Source of the DNA: JAWPMT01 sp964653795
Lineage (GTDB): Bacteria; Bacteroidota; Bacteroidia; Cytophagales; Cyclobacteriaceae
NCBI GenBank assembly: GCA_964653795.1
Contig: CAZZHO010000118.1
Location: 1 to 13,643, forward strand
Direction of reading: 5' to 3'
DNA: 13,643 nt
Made by a program: the position numbers and the translations under genes. This document shows, in pieces, positions 1 through 7,681 of the stretch. Numbering within the stretch: the stretch's first letter is position 1; the number at the start of each line of letters is the position of its first letter. The notes beneath the pieces were generated by a model. The model did no database searches and was not told the origin of the DNA. It saw only the letters and a program-made list of their open reading frames with translations.

Positions 1-1238
1 ATTTTGATCCAGAGGCAGTAAATCCGATTCCTAAGCCTAACCCTGTCGAAGAAACTGTAGACATTGAATGGTCATTGGTGGAAAGGCCTTCTGATCAAAT
101 TGAAATGTCCGGAGGTTGGGGAGGCCAGTTTGGCTTCATAGGAACCCTGGGGCTCACATTCAATAACTTCTCTATCAAAGAAGCTATGGCATTAAGGAGT
201 TTCCCTCCATCTGGAGACGGGCAAAGGCTCTCTCTTAGAGTTCAGGCGAATGGCAGAAGATTCCAAAGTTATTCTTTAGGCTTTACAGAGCCTTGGCTAG
301 GTGGCAAGCGCCCGAATAGTCTAGGTGTAAATTTGACTCACTCTGTACAGAGATCAGTGGATCCTTTTTCTGATAGAGTCCTAGGTTCGCTGCAAGTATC
401 AGGGCTTACACTTTCTTTGGGCCGCAGGTTGACATGGCCAGATGATTTCTTTACACTGAGCAACTCTATCGGGTTTTTGCAATACAATCTGGATAATTTC
501 GGAAATTCCTTAGGCTTTTCGACGGGAAAAGCCAATAGTTTGACGTTCAATACTACAATAGCTCGGAATTCAGTTAGCAACCCTATGTATCCACGCGGAG
601 GATCTAGTATTCAGCTTACCGTAGCGGCCACTCCACCACATTCTCTATGGCGAAATATAGACTATGAGAATGCCGAAAATGCTGAATTATTCAGATGGTT
701 GGAATACCATAAATGGAACTTTGACACCTGGAATTACCTGCAAATAGTGGATAAACTAGTATTTGCATCAAGAGCACACTTTGGGTTTATTGGCACTTAT
801 ACCGACAAAGTATCGGCTGGGCCATTTGAAAGGTTCACATTAGGAGGAGATGGTTTGACAGGACAAAATTTCTTACTAGGTACTGACGTTATAGGATTGA
901 GAGGTTATAATAATAATGCGATAACACCGATAGAAGATGGAATAAGAGGGGGGCTGTTCTTTACTAAATTTGTAGCTGAGGTAAGATATCCAGTTTCCCT
1001 AAATCCAAGTGCAACTATTTATGCCTTAACCTTCTTGGAAGGTGGTAATAACTGGAATGATTTCAGTCTATATAATCCTTATGATCTTCAGAGATCAGCG
1101 GGAGTAGGAGTAAGAATCTTTATGCCGGCATTTGGCCTTCTTGGATTGGATTGGGGATACGGATTTGATCCAGAACCTGGGAATCTTGAGCCTGCTGGTG
1201 CACAATTCCACTTCTCTATCGGGCAACAGATCAGATAG
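1..1238 (+). CDS. bamA: Outer-membrane assembly protein BamA (Omp85 family), C-terminal part; 5' end outside the window
   Basis: BamA is the outer-membrane barrel that folds and inserts other beta-barrel proteins. Reading is open from base 3, so the gene is cut by the window edge; about 411 residues remain. The first residues (FDPEAVNP, then a TVDIEW stretch and KPSDQIE-like ERPSDQIEMSGGWG) match the end of the last POTRA domain and entry into the barrel in Bacteroidota BamA. The rest is rich in alternating aromatic and polar strands. LRGY at 897-908 matches the Omp85 loop-6 signature (V/I/L)RG(F/Y). The protein ends in FHFSIGQQIR, a last-strand type sequence, although the final residue is Arg rather than the usual aromatic. 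The TTG at 75 is internal, not a start. The gene is followed after one base by an OmpH gene, the usual bamA-skp arrangement. Family assignment is firm; the N-terminal POTRA domains cannot be judged here. Confidence 0.95.
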   Translation, partial: FDPEAVNPIPKPNPVEETVDIEWSLVERPSDQIEMSGGWGGQFGFIGTLGLTFNNFSIKEAMALRSFPPSGDGQRLSLRVQANGRRFQSYSLGFTEPWLGGKRPNSLGVNLTHSVQRSVDPFSDRVLGSLQVSGLTLSLGRRLTWPDDFFTLSNSIGFLQYNLDNFGNSLGFSTGKANSLTFNTTIARNSVSNPMYPRGGSSIQLTVAATPPHSLWRNIDYENAENAELFRWLEYHKWNFDTWNYLQIVDKLVFASRAHFGFIGTYTDKVSAGPFERFTLGGDGLTGQNFLLGTDVIGLRGYNNNAITPIEDGIRGGLFFTKFVAEVRYPVSLNPSATIYALTFLEGGNNWNDFSLYNPYDLQRSAGVGVRIFMPAFGLLGLDWGYGFDPEPGNLEPAGAQFHFSIGQQIR

Positions 1239-1239
1239 T

Positions 1240-1770
1240 ATGAAAAAACTCATCTTACTTTCGTTAATAGTTGTTTCTGGGTTTCATTATACTTTTGCCC
1301 AAAAGTTTGGATATGTAGATACAAACTATATTTTGGGACGTTTGCCGGAATATGCAGAGGCGCAAGGTGAGATAGAAAAATTAGCCCAGGCTTGGGAAGC
1401 GGAGATCCAGGATATGTACAAAGAAGCAGAGAGTATGGAAGCTTCTTTTCAAGCAGAGGAAGTGCTTCTTACTGTTGATATGAGAGGTGATCGATTGAGA
1501 GAGATAGATAGAAAATGGAAAGAGATAAAAGATCATCAAAAGGAAGTTTTTGGTTTTGAAGGCCTCTATTTCTTGAAGAAAAAGGAGCTGATAAAACCTG
1601 TACAGGATAAAGTTTTTGATGCTGTGGAGAGAGTAGCAAAGAACAATAGATTGCAAATAGTCTTCGATAAATCAGGAGACTTAGTAATGATATATACTGA
1701 CCCGATTCATGATTATACTGATTACGTATTAGAAGAATTGGGTCTGGGAGAAAATCAAAATTCGAACTAA
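1240..1770 (+). CDS. OmpH/Skp-family periplasmic chaperone (first of two)
   Basis: Skp/OmpH proteins are periplasmic holdases that carry unfolded outer-membrane proteins to BamA. The predicted 176-residue protein begins with a signal peptide (MKKLILLSLI..., likely cut near residue 20 after FA, before QKFGYVD). The mature start FGYVDTNYILGRLPEY is the family's first-strand motif. It is followed by a long charged helical region (about residues 40-125, likely coiled coil) and a C-terminal return to the core (LQIVFDKSGDLVMIYTDP). I chose ATG 1240 because it sits one base after the bamA stop and opens directly into a signal peptide. The reading frame is open back to an ATG at 1132, but that would put 36 residues of unrelated sequence inside bamA. 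No clear Shine-Dalgarno sequence precedes it. It is probably co-transcribed with bamA and the second paralogue. Its tentacle region is more acidic and less Gln-rich than that of the neighbour. Confidence 0.92.
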   Translation: MKKLILLSLIVVSGFHYTFAQKFGYVDTNYILGRLPEYAEAQGEIEKLAQAWEAEIQDMYKEAESMEASFQAEEVLLTVDMRGDRLREIDRKWKEIKDHQKEVFGFEGLYFLKKKELIKPVQDKVFDAVERVAKNNRLQIVFDKSGDLVMIYTDPIHDYTDYVLEELGLGENQNSN

Positions 1771-1787
1771 TAGAACAAATCAATAAG

Positions 1788-2330
1788 ATGAAAATCAAAG
1801 TTATCGCCGGATTATTCCTATGTGCATTTTTCGGCTCTGCAGCGATCGCGCAAACGCAGAAGATCGGCTATGCAAATGCCGAGTATATCTTGTCTCTTTT
1901 GCCAGAAGCAAAGCAAATTGAGTCTGACTTAAAGGCCTATGAAACTCAACTTCAAAACCAGCTTCAAGCCAAATATCAGGACTTCCAACAAAAAGCAGCC
2001 GAGTATCAACAACAGGCAGCTACTATGATAGATGCAGTTAGAGCGGATAAAGAGAAGGAGCTTCAAGACATGCAAACCCAACTTCAGCAGTTTCAACAAA
2101 ATGCTGAGACATCCATGCTCAATAAGCGAAATGAGCTATTGGGTCCAGCAGTCGAGAAGATTGGTAAAGCGATCAAAGAGGTAGCTGAAGCCAATGGTTA
2201 CTCTCATGTTTTTAGTGCAGGGTCACCGGGTGTTGATGTTTTGTTGTATGCTAATGAAGAAAGCAATATCGATAAATTGGTCTTAGCGCACTTGGGTATT
2301 GATGCTCCTGCTACTCCAGGCGGAAACTAA
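1788..2330 (+). CDS. OmpH/Skp-family periplasmic chaperone (second of two)
   Basis: This 180-residue protein is a second Skp-like chaperone, expected to act in the periplasm on outer-membrane protein precursors. It has a signal peptide (residues 1 to about 21, ending AIAQ), then the family motif KIGYANAEYILSLLPEAKQ. A long glutamine- and alanine-rich coiled coil (about residues 40-115) forms the predicted tentacle, and the C-terminal part (residues 120-170) rebuilds the core with NGYSHVFSAG and DVLLYANEE. The tail APATPGGN is short and flexible. It starts 17 bases after the first OmpH gene, in an AT-rich gap without a Shine-Dalgarno sequence, and is followed by a strong terminator, so it is the last gene of the bamA operon. 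The Cys at residue 12 in the signal peptide does not fit a lipobox. The two copies share the opening motif and length but have clearly different tentacles. Confidence 0.93.
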   Translation: MKIKVIAGLFLCAFFGSAAIAQTQKIGYANAEYILSLLPEAKQIESDLKAYETQLQNQLQAKYQDFQQKAAEYQQQAATMIDAVRADKEKELQDMQTQLQQFQQNAETSMLNKRNELLGPAVEKIGKAIKEVAEANGYSHVFSAGSPGVDVLLYANEESNIDKLVLAHLGIDAPATPGGN

Positions 2331-2357
2331 TTTAGATGTAGAATATATTGAATTTTG

Positions 2358-2382
2358 AAAGGGTGCTTTTGCACCCTTTTTT
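2358..2382 (+). terminator. Rho-independent terminator of the bamA-ompH-ompH operon
   Basis: A perfect 9-bp stem (AAAGGGTGC at 2358-2366 with GCACCCTTT at 2371-2379) closes a TTTT loop and runs into a tract of six T (2377-2382). It lies 27 bases after the last OmpH stop. It also sits directly against the chrA stop (2381-2383) on the other strand, so the same hairpin may end the leftward operon. On that strand the trailing T tract is only TTT followed by C, so termination there would be weaker. Confidence 0.9.
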
Positions 2383-3319
2383 AATATATGATAATACCAA
2401 TTATGAGTCCTGTCAAGATTATTACAGGAGTGGGAATCTTAGTAAAAAAGAGTATTCCCGCAGTTCCAAGCATTAGGGTGTAGTTCAAAGTGGTACTTTC
2501 AATAGCACCAAATAGAAGGAAAGTTGCTGCCATTACCATACCTGAACTAACAGCATTTATTCCTTCTAAGGACGCTTTAACGACTCTATATTTTTTTAAG
2601 TCTTCCCAAAATCTGATNNNNNNNNNNNNNNNNNNNNNNNNNNNNNNNNNNNNNNNNNNNNNNNNNNNNNNNNNNNNNNNNNNNNNNNNNNNNNNNNNNN
2701 NNNNNNNNNNNNNNNNNACCCATACAATTAGGTTAGTCCAATTGATTTTAATGCTTGTTTTTTCCTGAATGGGTTGTTCTCTGTATCTGATGGCGGTAAT
2801 ACATCCCCCTGCTATGATCATGATAGGAAAAATCACCGGGTTTTTCATGAAATAGGAGGTGAAAGCTGCTAGTATCATCAAGAAGTATCCAATCCGTGAG
2901 GATATGACGCTGCTGGAAATACGGTATGCAGAATAGGCGACAATCCCGACGGCCATTGGCTGCACGATGTTTAAGAACTTCAAGGACACTTCCATTTCTT
3001 GCATGAAGTTGACTGCCAAAGCTGCTATCGTCATTATGATTACGGCAGGTAGCATCCATACCAGGAGTGTCAAATAGGCTAACCCTGGCCCGCCTAGTCT
3101 AAATCCGAGGGCAGTGATGGTTTGTGTGGAAGTGGGCCCTGGGAGGATTTGGCATAGTGCATAAAGCTCTATAAGACCTTCTTCTTCTATGTAGCGTCTT
3201 TTGCCGACCATCATATCAAGCAACATCGCTAAGTGGGCTTGGGGACCTCCTATTGCCGTCAAGGAAAGGAAAAGTACGTCCCTCAGAAAAATAAAATACC
3301 GAACCTTGCGGACCGTCAT
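2381..3319 (-). CDS. chrA: ChrA-family chromate/anion transporter, interrupted by an assembly gap
   Basis: ChrA (CHR superfamily) proteins are membrane carriers best known for exporting chromate. The N-terminal half (200 residues before the gap) has the family motifs GGPQAH (residues 24-29) and LPGPTSTQ (59-66), followed by hydrophobic segments. After the gap, 78 residues match the end of the second CHR domain (RFWEDLKKYR..., then ASLEGINAV and three hydrophobic segments). The placeholder of 100 N lies in between. Long ChrA proteins are usually nearly 400 residues, so the middle of the second domain, including its own PGP-type motif, is missing and the reading frame across the N run is not meaningful. 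The ATG overlaps the stop of the upstream oxygenase gene as TAATG, suggesting translational coupling. No chrB-type regulator is nearby, so chromate as the natural substrate is an assumption. The stop abuts the bamA operon terminator. Confidence 0.88.
   Translation of the reverse strand: MTVRKVRYFIFLRDVLFLSLTAIGGPQAHLAMLLDMMVGKRRYIEEEGLIELYALCQILPGPTSTQTITALGFRLGGPGLAYLTLLVWMLPAVIIMTIAALAVNFMQEMEVSLKFLNIVQPMAVGIVAYSAYRISSSVISSRIGYFLMILAAFTSYFMKNPVIFPIMIIAGGCITAIRYREQPIQEKTSIKINWTNLIVWXXXXXXXXXXXXXXXXXXXXXXXXXXXXXXXXXXIRFWEDLKKYRVVKASLEGINAVSSGMVMAATFLLFGAIESTTLNYTLMLGTAGILFFTKIPTPVIILTGLIIGIIIY
2618..2717. other. Assembly gap of exactly 100 N inside chrA
   Basis: All 100 bases are N. A run of exactly 100 is the common placeholder for a gap of unknown length. 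Both flanks encode ChrA sequence in the right order and orientation, so the join is probably correct. The protein missing between them (roughly 100 or more residues by comparison with full-length ChrA) implies the real gap is nearer 300 bases or more. Confidence 0.97.
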
Positions 3320-4317
3320 TACTTCTTCAGACCTATTTCTTTAAGCCTTTCGTCTAAGAATTCGCCGGCGGTCATATCATCATAGTGCTTAGGGTTGTCT
3401 TCTGATATACAGCTTGTAAGACAAGTCAAATCCATGTCAGATTTTGGATGCATGAAAAACGGTATTGAGAAACGACTTGTCTTCATTTTGTCTTTAGGTG
3501 GATTGACCACTCTATGAATGGTGGATTTCAGAACATCATTAGTGAGCCTTGCCATCATATCTCCGACATTCACCACTATCTGGTCTGGAAGAGCTGTGAT
3601 AGGAATCCATTCACCGTCTCTTCTTAAAACTTGTAGTCCGTCAGCACTTGCTCCCATCAACAAAGTAATCAAGTTGATATCTCCGTGCTCCGCTGCCCTA
3701 ACTGCATCATCAGGTATTTCTTCTGGATTCTCTATTGGAAAGTAATGAATCGCTCTCAGAATGCTATTTCCGGACCTTACTCTATTGTCAAAATAATGCT
3801 CCTCTAATCCGAGGTGCAGCGCGATAGCCTGCAGCATGGAGATACCTGCATTTTCTAAGATCTGGTATGCTTCTGTCGTAAGAGACTCCATTTCTTGGAC
3901 CTCATTGGGCCAAATATTGTCAGGGTATTCAGAAAGCTTATTTTGAGGAGGCTGTCCAACATGGAAGAATTCTTTTAGATCCCCTGTATTTCTTCCTTTA
4001 GCCTTTTCCTTTCCTTTGCTGATGTAACCCCTTTGACCGAATAGCTCTGGTTTCTCATACTTTTGTTTTTCAGCATCTGTAAGTTGGAAGAACTTCTGAA
4101 TTGAATCATAGAGATTCTTAGTAAGCTCGTCAGAAAGGCCATGATTCTTAATAGCGACAAAGCCAATATTTTGATAGGCATTCCCTAGATCTTCAACGAA
4201 TTTGGCCTTTTTGGCTGTGTCATTAGACTGAAAATCAGCAAGATCTAAAGATGGTATTTCTGTGTAAAGTATTTCTTCCATTTCAACATCAGGATAATGA
4301 TTAAAAATACCAATCAT
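3319..4317 (-). CDS. Isopenicillin-N-synthase-family Fe(II)/2-oxoglutarate-type oxygenase
   Basis: This soluble enzyme belongs to the non-haem iron oxygenase family of isopenicillin N synthase and plant 2-oxoglutarate oxygenases. It has an N-terminal DIOX_N-type region (about residues 20-140, with IPSLDLADF and NIGFVAIKNHG) and a C-terminal jelly-roll domain (about 185-290). The iron ligands are visible as His211-x-Asp213 (EHGDINLITLL) and His268 (STIHRVVNP); Arg282-x-Ser284 (SRFSIPFF) is the co-substrate-binding pair. Length (332 residues) is normal. The ATG at 4317 gives a 12-residue leader; the ATG at 4281 (MEEILYTEIPSLDL) places the start nearer the family's usual one and is at least as likely. 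The gene starts 25 bases after recO and its stop overlaps the chrA start by one base. The substrate cannot be told; nothing nearby suggests beta-lactam synthesis. Confidence 0.92.
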   Translation of the reverse strand: MIGIFNHYPDVEMEEILYTEIPSLDLADFQSNDTAKKAKFVEDLGNAYQNIGFVAIKNHGLSDELTKNLYDSIQKFFQLTDAEKQKYEKPELFGQRGYISKGKEKAKGRNTGDLKEFFHVGQPPQNKLSEYPDNIWPNEVQEMESLTTEAYQILENAGISMLQAIALHLGLEEHYFDNRVRSGNSILRAIHYFPIENPEEIPDDAVRAAEHGDINLITLLMGASADGLQVLRRDGEWIPITALPDQIVVNVGDMMARLTNDVLKSTIHRVVNPPKDKMKTSRFSIPFFMHPKSDMDLTCLTSCISEDNPKHYDDMTAGEFLDERLKEIGLKK

Positions 4318-4342
4318 CTCTGAATTCTCAGGAACTTTTGGC

Positions 4343-5002
4343 CTATGAAAATAGACTTTGCAGAATACTCAAAGACTTAATATTAAGTGTCTGGCCCGTA
4401 TGGATTCTATAATATTCGATGATTCCTGTTAACGCCTCACTTCTTAATTTTCCAGATGCTGATACTTGTTGGTCGGAGAGTAGAAGCCTGGCCACAAAGT
4501 CATCTATTGCATTACTGCTCTCTGGTAAGTGCATGGTAGTGGGATCATATGCAAAACCTAGGTGGCGGGTAAGGCCAAGTAGTATTGATAGGTGCAAGCT
4601 CTCAAAATCCTCGGATAGATGGTCAAGTCTTGATATTTGATTAATCAAATATTCAAAGAGCTCATCATTTCCAGCCTGCTCAGCAGCCAATACTTTGCTT
4701 AAGAATTCAGTGAGAAACATGGTCATCGCTGCCTTTTTTCCATCGAATCTTATGTTGTGATGAGCTTTCTTTATTCGGAACTCACTTAGCCTATGTATGT
4801 CTGAATTCTTGCTTTGATAATAGACGACCTCCAAAAAGGTGAGAGGTTCGAAGAAACCCAATTTCCGTTTAGCTCTTTGACTTCTAACACTATTGACGAT
4901 GAATGATTGTAAACCACTTTCTCTTGTAAAGAGCTTCAGAATAATCGAGGCTTCTTTGTATTTGATATAACTCAGGCAAATTGCATCAGTCTTTGAAATC
5001 AT
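4343..5002 (-). CDS. recO: DNA repair protein RecO
   Basis: RecO binds single-stranded DNA and SSB and helps load RecA in the RecFOR recombinational repair pathway. The 219-residue product has the N-terminal OB-fold signature (TDAICLSYIKYKEASIILKL, then FTRESGLQSFIVNSVR, residues about 5-80, with the usual basic turn RSQRAKRK). The C-terminal part is helical and includes the typical LGLTRHLGF stretch near residues 147-155. The only cysteine is Cys9, so the zinc-binding cysteines found in some RecO proteins are absent. The ATG overlaps the porZ stop in an ATGA junction (4-base overlap), so translation is likely coupled to porZ. Sequence identity to RecO is modest by eye, as is usual for this fast-changing family, but the N-terminal motif order and length fit well. 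Confidence 0.9.
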   Translation of the reverse strand: MISKTDAICLSYIKYKEASIILKLFTRESGLQSFIVNSVRSQRAKRKLGFFEPLTFLEVVYYQSKNSDIHRLSEFRIKKAHHNIRFDGKKAAMTMFLTEFLSKVLAAEQAGNDELFEYLINQISRLDHLSEDFESLHLSILLGLTRHLGFAYDPTTMHLPESSNAIDDFVARLLLSDQQVSASGKLRSEALTGIIEYYRIHTGQTLNIKSLSILQSLFS

Positions 5003-7116
5003 CTGATAACAGCGACTTTTCCAACAAATGTCTGCTCACCATCGAAACTACTTGTAAATAGTAGATAAACGCCTCCCTGTACTATTTCATTAGAAATTGT
5101 TTGAAGGTTCCAGGTAGCTGTCCCACCTACAGCGAAAGTTTCGTACACAAGTTCTCCATTGATTTTGGTGACTTTGAGATTGACATTAAAGTCTAATCCT
5201 TTGATTGTGACCTGGTCCTGAGAATTTGGTCTTACTGGGTTTGGGAAAATGGTAATGTTCGATTGGAAAAAATCAGCTTGTGAAGAGGCCGTTTGATAAC
5301 TGCATAAACCAATGTCAGTAAGGATAAACATTTCGCCACTTTCAAAATCGTAAGCAAACTCTTTGATATTGTCAGAAAGTAGAGGACTGTTATCAGTAGT
5401 GAACCTCTGATCAATTAGCTCGTCATTTTCAGAAAGTACCCAGATTCCGTTTTCTGTGCCAAACCACTTTCTGTTGCCTCCATCTATAGCTAAGGCAGTA
5501 ATAGACTCACCTTCAAGAAATGGCCTTCCGTCAAAGAATGGTTGAAAAGCCTCCGTTTGATTGTCTACAAATGAGGCATTCGAGATAAAGGCTGGTCCCT
5601 CTGTTGTGCCTATCCAAACCTGATCGTTGAGGTCTATTGCCAAGGATCGCACTGAAGGGGAAGGAAGCCCATCAGAGGTACTTCTAAATGCAAAGGAGCT
5701 GTTGAGTTCAGGATCTAAGGCATAAATTCCACCATTCGTTGGGTCGTCTCTTATCCAGACAAGCCCACCAAATGACAAAGAAATATCGTATGCAGATGTG
5801 CCACCAATTTGCTCGAAACTCTGCCAACTTTCACCATCAAACCGGTAAATGTCATTGCCAGAACCTCCCGATACGGCATAGAGATAGTTAGAATTGGAAG
5901 TCATCGCCGAAATAGAAAGGGAGGTATTTTGATCTGGTATGTCAATAGCCGACCCATTGAAATCTATGATGCCATCATTAGTTGTGCTGAATACGATTTG
6001 ACCTTGAAATTGTTCCACATCAGTTACACCAGGAACGCCTAAATCGGTATTATTCCAAACTCCATCAAAATCACTGTAACCGAGTGAGTTTGTAATGGAT
6101 GTATTCAATTCTTGATAGGTTGCATAAACCTTATCAAGGAATTTCACACTAGCAATATCATTGCTGGTCGGGCCATTTGGACTGATCTCCATGGTGGAAT
6201 TTTCGCTTAATCTCAGCAGACCTCTGAATTCATCCGCGACAAGAAACTCATCATTGTGAGTGGTAATTTGAGATGCAGTACTGAAATTTTGAGAAAGGAT
6301 CGTATTGAGACTACCGTCATCAAGAGTTTCAATAGATGAGTCTGTAAGTGCATATAAGTTGCTACTATCACTAGTCAAATCCAGAATCGTATTTTCTGAA
6401 ACTGATACAGTATTCAGTGCATTCTCAGCTGAAATCTCGAAGAGGTTGTTGGCCCGGGAGGCATAAACTTTATTATCGACAAGTGCCAGCTGGAAACCGG
6501 AGAGTGAGCTAAGGGACGTCCAATTATTGAAATCAAGTAGATTGGTATTAAGGTTTCCTATAATAAGGCCCTCATCGGTCGAGGCTAAAATTCGGTCTTC
6601 CGCTATGATTAACTCACTAATATTCAGGACTTCTCCATTAGCACCTATTTCACTATAGAATTCCACAATCTCATTGATCTCCAAATCCAATATTCCAATA
6701 CCAAAATCGGTGCCGAAGTAAGCTCTACCAGCGAGTGTCTGTATGGAGTTGATGGATTTATTGGCAAACTGCGTTATTGCCAGGAGGGTGGTGATATTGC
6801 TGACCCCATTGTTAGAAACAACATCTATCTCGCCGGTTGAGTGGCCAACAATTAGCTTCCCGGAGTTGACATCAAAAGCTAGGGCAGTAGCACCCGGTTG
6901 CGAGAGACCATCAATTTTGGAAATTAGTGTAATGACCTCATCAGCAACTAGAAACAATCCAACATCATTCGCCGAGAAGATCATATTTTCAGAACTGATG
7001 ACCTGAGACACGCCGCTAAAAGAAATATGATTTCTCCATGATCCGACTGGGATACCTTGTGCTTTGATCGAGAGAAATACCCCAAGCAAAAGGACAGTAC
7101 TAATCCATTTTTTCAT
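4999..7116 (-). CDS. porZ: PorZ-like two-beta-propeller surface protein with T9SS C-terminal domain
   Basis: PorZ is a type IX secretion surface component; in Porphyromonas gingivalis it is part of the attachment complex and is linked to delivery of anionic lipopolysaccharide to cargo. The 705-residue product from ATG 7116 starts with a signal peptide (MKKWISTVLLLGVF..., cut near KAQ). The mature N terminus GIPVGSWRNHISFSGVSQV and the following SKIDGLSQPGATALAFD are characteristic of PorZ. Repeated beta-propeller blades fill the middle (for example GRAYFGTDFGIGILDL, DRILASTDEGLIIGNL, DQVWIGTTEGPAFI, RKWFGTENGIWVL). The last 90 residues form a T9SS-type sorting domain (ITIFPNPVRP through GGVYLLF to KVAVIR). 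The frame is open to 7161, but those extra 15 residues are not signal-like and lie deeper in tdk. Even so, the chosen start overlaps tdk by 17 bases. The stop overlaps recO (ATGA). Length is slightly below the 776 residues of the P. gingivalis protein. Confidence 0.9.
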   Translation of the reverse strand: MKKWISTVLLLGVFLSIKAQGIPVGSWRNHISFSGVSQVISSENMIFSANDVGLFLVADEVITLISKIDGLSQPGATALAFDVNSGKLIVGHSTGEIDVVSNNGVSNITTLLAITQFANKSINSIQTLAGRAYFGTDFGIGILDLEINEIVEFYSEIGANGEVLNISELIIAEDRILASTDEGLIIGNLNTNLLDFNNWTSLSSLSGFQLALVDNKVYASRANNLFEISAENALNTVSVSENTILDLTSDSSNLYALTDSSIETLDDGSLNTILSQNFSTASQITTHNDEFLVADEFRGLLRLSENSTMEISPNGPTSNDIASVKFLDKVYATYQELNTSITNSLGYSDFDGVWNNTDLGVPGVTDVEQFQGQIVFSTTNDGIIDFNGSAIDIPDQNTSLSISAMTSNSNYLYAVSGGSGNDIYRFDGESWQSFEQIGGTSAYDISLSFGGLVWIRDDPTNGGIYALDPELNSSFAFRSTSDGLPSPSVRSLAIDLNDQVWIGTTEGPAFISNASFVDNQTEAFQPFFDGRPFLEGESITALAIDGGNRKWFGTENGIWVLSENDELIDQRFTTDNSPLLSDNIKEFAYDFESGEMFILTDIGLCSYQTASSQADFFQSNITIFPNPVRPNSQDQVTIKGLDFNVNLKVTKINGELVYETFAVGGTATWNLQTISNEIVQGGVYLLFTSSFDGEQTFVGKVAVIR

Positions 7117-7681
7117 GAAAACACTTTCTACAAAGGGCTTCGTACACATCTTTCTCTCCAATTACTACCTTTTTCTTTGACTTAGATCGCCTATAAGAGT
7201 AAGAGGCTACTGCCCCACAATTCATACATATCGCATGCACTTTAGTAATGTACTCAGCAATCCCCATAAGTTTATCCATCGGTTCAAAGGGTCGACCTTT
7301 GAAGTCCATGTCTAAACCAGCCGCTATTATTCTCTTTCCTTGATTTGCTAAGGTATTGGCCACTTCTACAATATCGTGATCAAAGAATTGGGCCTCATCG
7401 ATGCCAATGACTTCACAATCATCGGATCTCAGTAAGATGTCCTTTGCAAAACCCACTGGAGTAGATTGTATACTATTCTCATTGTGCGAGACAATATTTT
7501 TCTTGGAGTATCGCTGGTCGATAATCGGTTTGAAAATCTCAACTTTCTGCTGTGCAAGCAAGGCTCTGTTTAATCTTCGAATAAGCTCCTCCGTTTTTCC
7601 GGAAAACATGGAGCCGCAAATCACCTCAATCCATCCGGTATTTCTTCCAAACCCTGCCCTATTGGATGGCTCAATAAACAT
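7100..7681 (-). CDS. tdk: Thymidine kinase (type II)
   Basis: Thymidine kinase phosphorylates thymidine to dTMP with ATP in the pyrimidine salvage pathway. The 193-residue protein has all key features of the bacterial/human TK1-like family. The P-loop GSMFSGKT is at residues 23-30. The catalytic DEAQFF is at 95-100 (Glu96 as base). The lasso/substrate region GLDMDFKGRPF is at 122-132. Zinc-ribbon cysteines are at 152 and 155 (CMNC) and at 184 and 187 (CRKC, followed by His189). Length is typical. The ATG at 7681 follows the ferredoxin stop with no gap (TAGATG), and the 3' end overlaps porZ by 17 bases, so the gene sits inside the ferredoxin-tdk-porZ-recO run. Confidence 0.97.
   Translation of the reverse strand: MFIEPSNRAGFGRNTGWIEVICGSMFSGKTEELIRRLNRALLAQQKVEIFKPIIDQRYSKKNIVSHNENSIQSTPVGFAKDILLRSDDCEVIGIDEAQFFDHDIVEVANTLANQGKRIIAAGLDMDFKGRPFEPMDKLMGIAEYITKVHAICMNCGAVASYSYRRSKSKKKVVIGEKDVYEALCRKCFHEKMD

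Noticed and set aside
1132..1239. N-terminal extension of the first OmpH gene from an ATG inside bamA
   Set aside because: The added 36 residues are the bamA 3' end read in another frame, and they would bury a clear signal peptide that begins at ATG 1240.
1381..1798. Long minus-strand open frames under the first OmpH gene
   Set aside because: They are antisense to a well-supported gene, have low-complexity Leu/Ser/Phe composition typical of shadow frames, and match no family I know.
1821..1823. Cys12 in the second OmpH signal peptide as a lipoprotein cysteine
   Set aside because: The residues before it (GLFL) do not make a lipobox, and a normal signal-peptidase site follows at AIAQ.
2490..2768. 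Plus-strand open frame across the N gap
   Set aside because: It is open only because N codons are read through, and it is antisense to chrA.
3319..4317. Beta-lactam biosynthesis, suggested by the IPNS-family oxygenase
   Set aside because: The family is broad, and no peptide synthetase or other beta-lactam pathway gene is in the window.
7117..7161. Upstream start of porZ adding 15 residues
   Set aside because: The added residues are an out-of-frame copy of the tdk 3' end and precede a good signal peptide starting at 7116.
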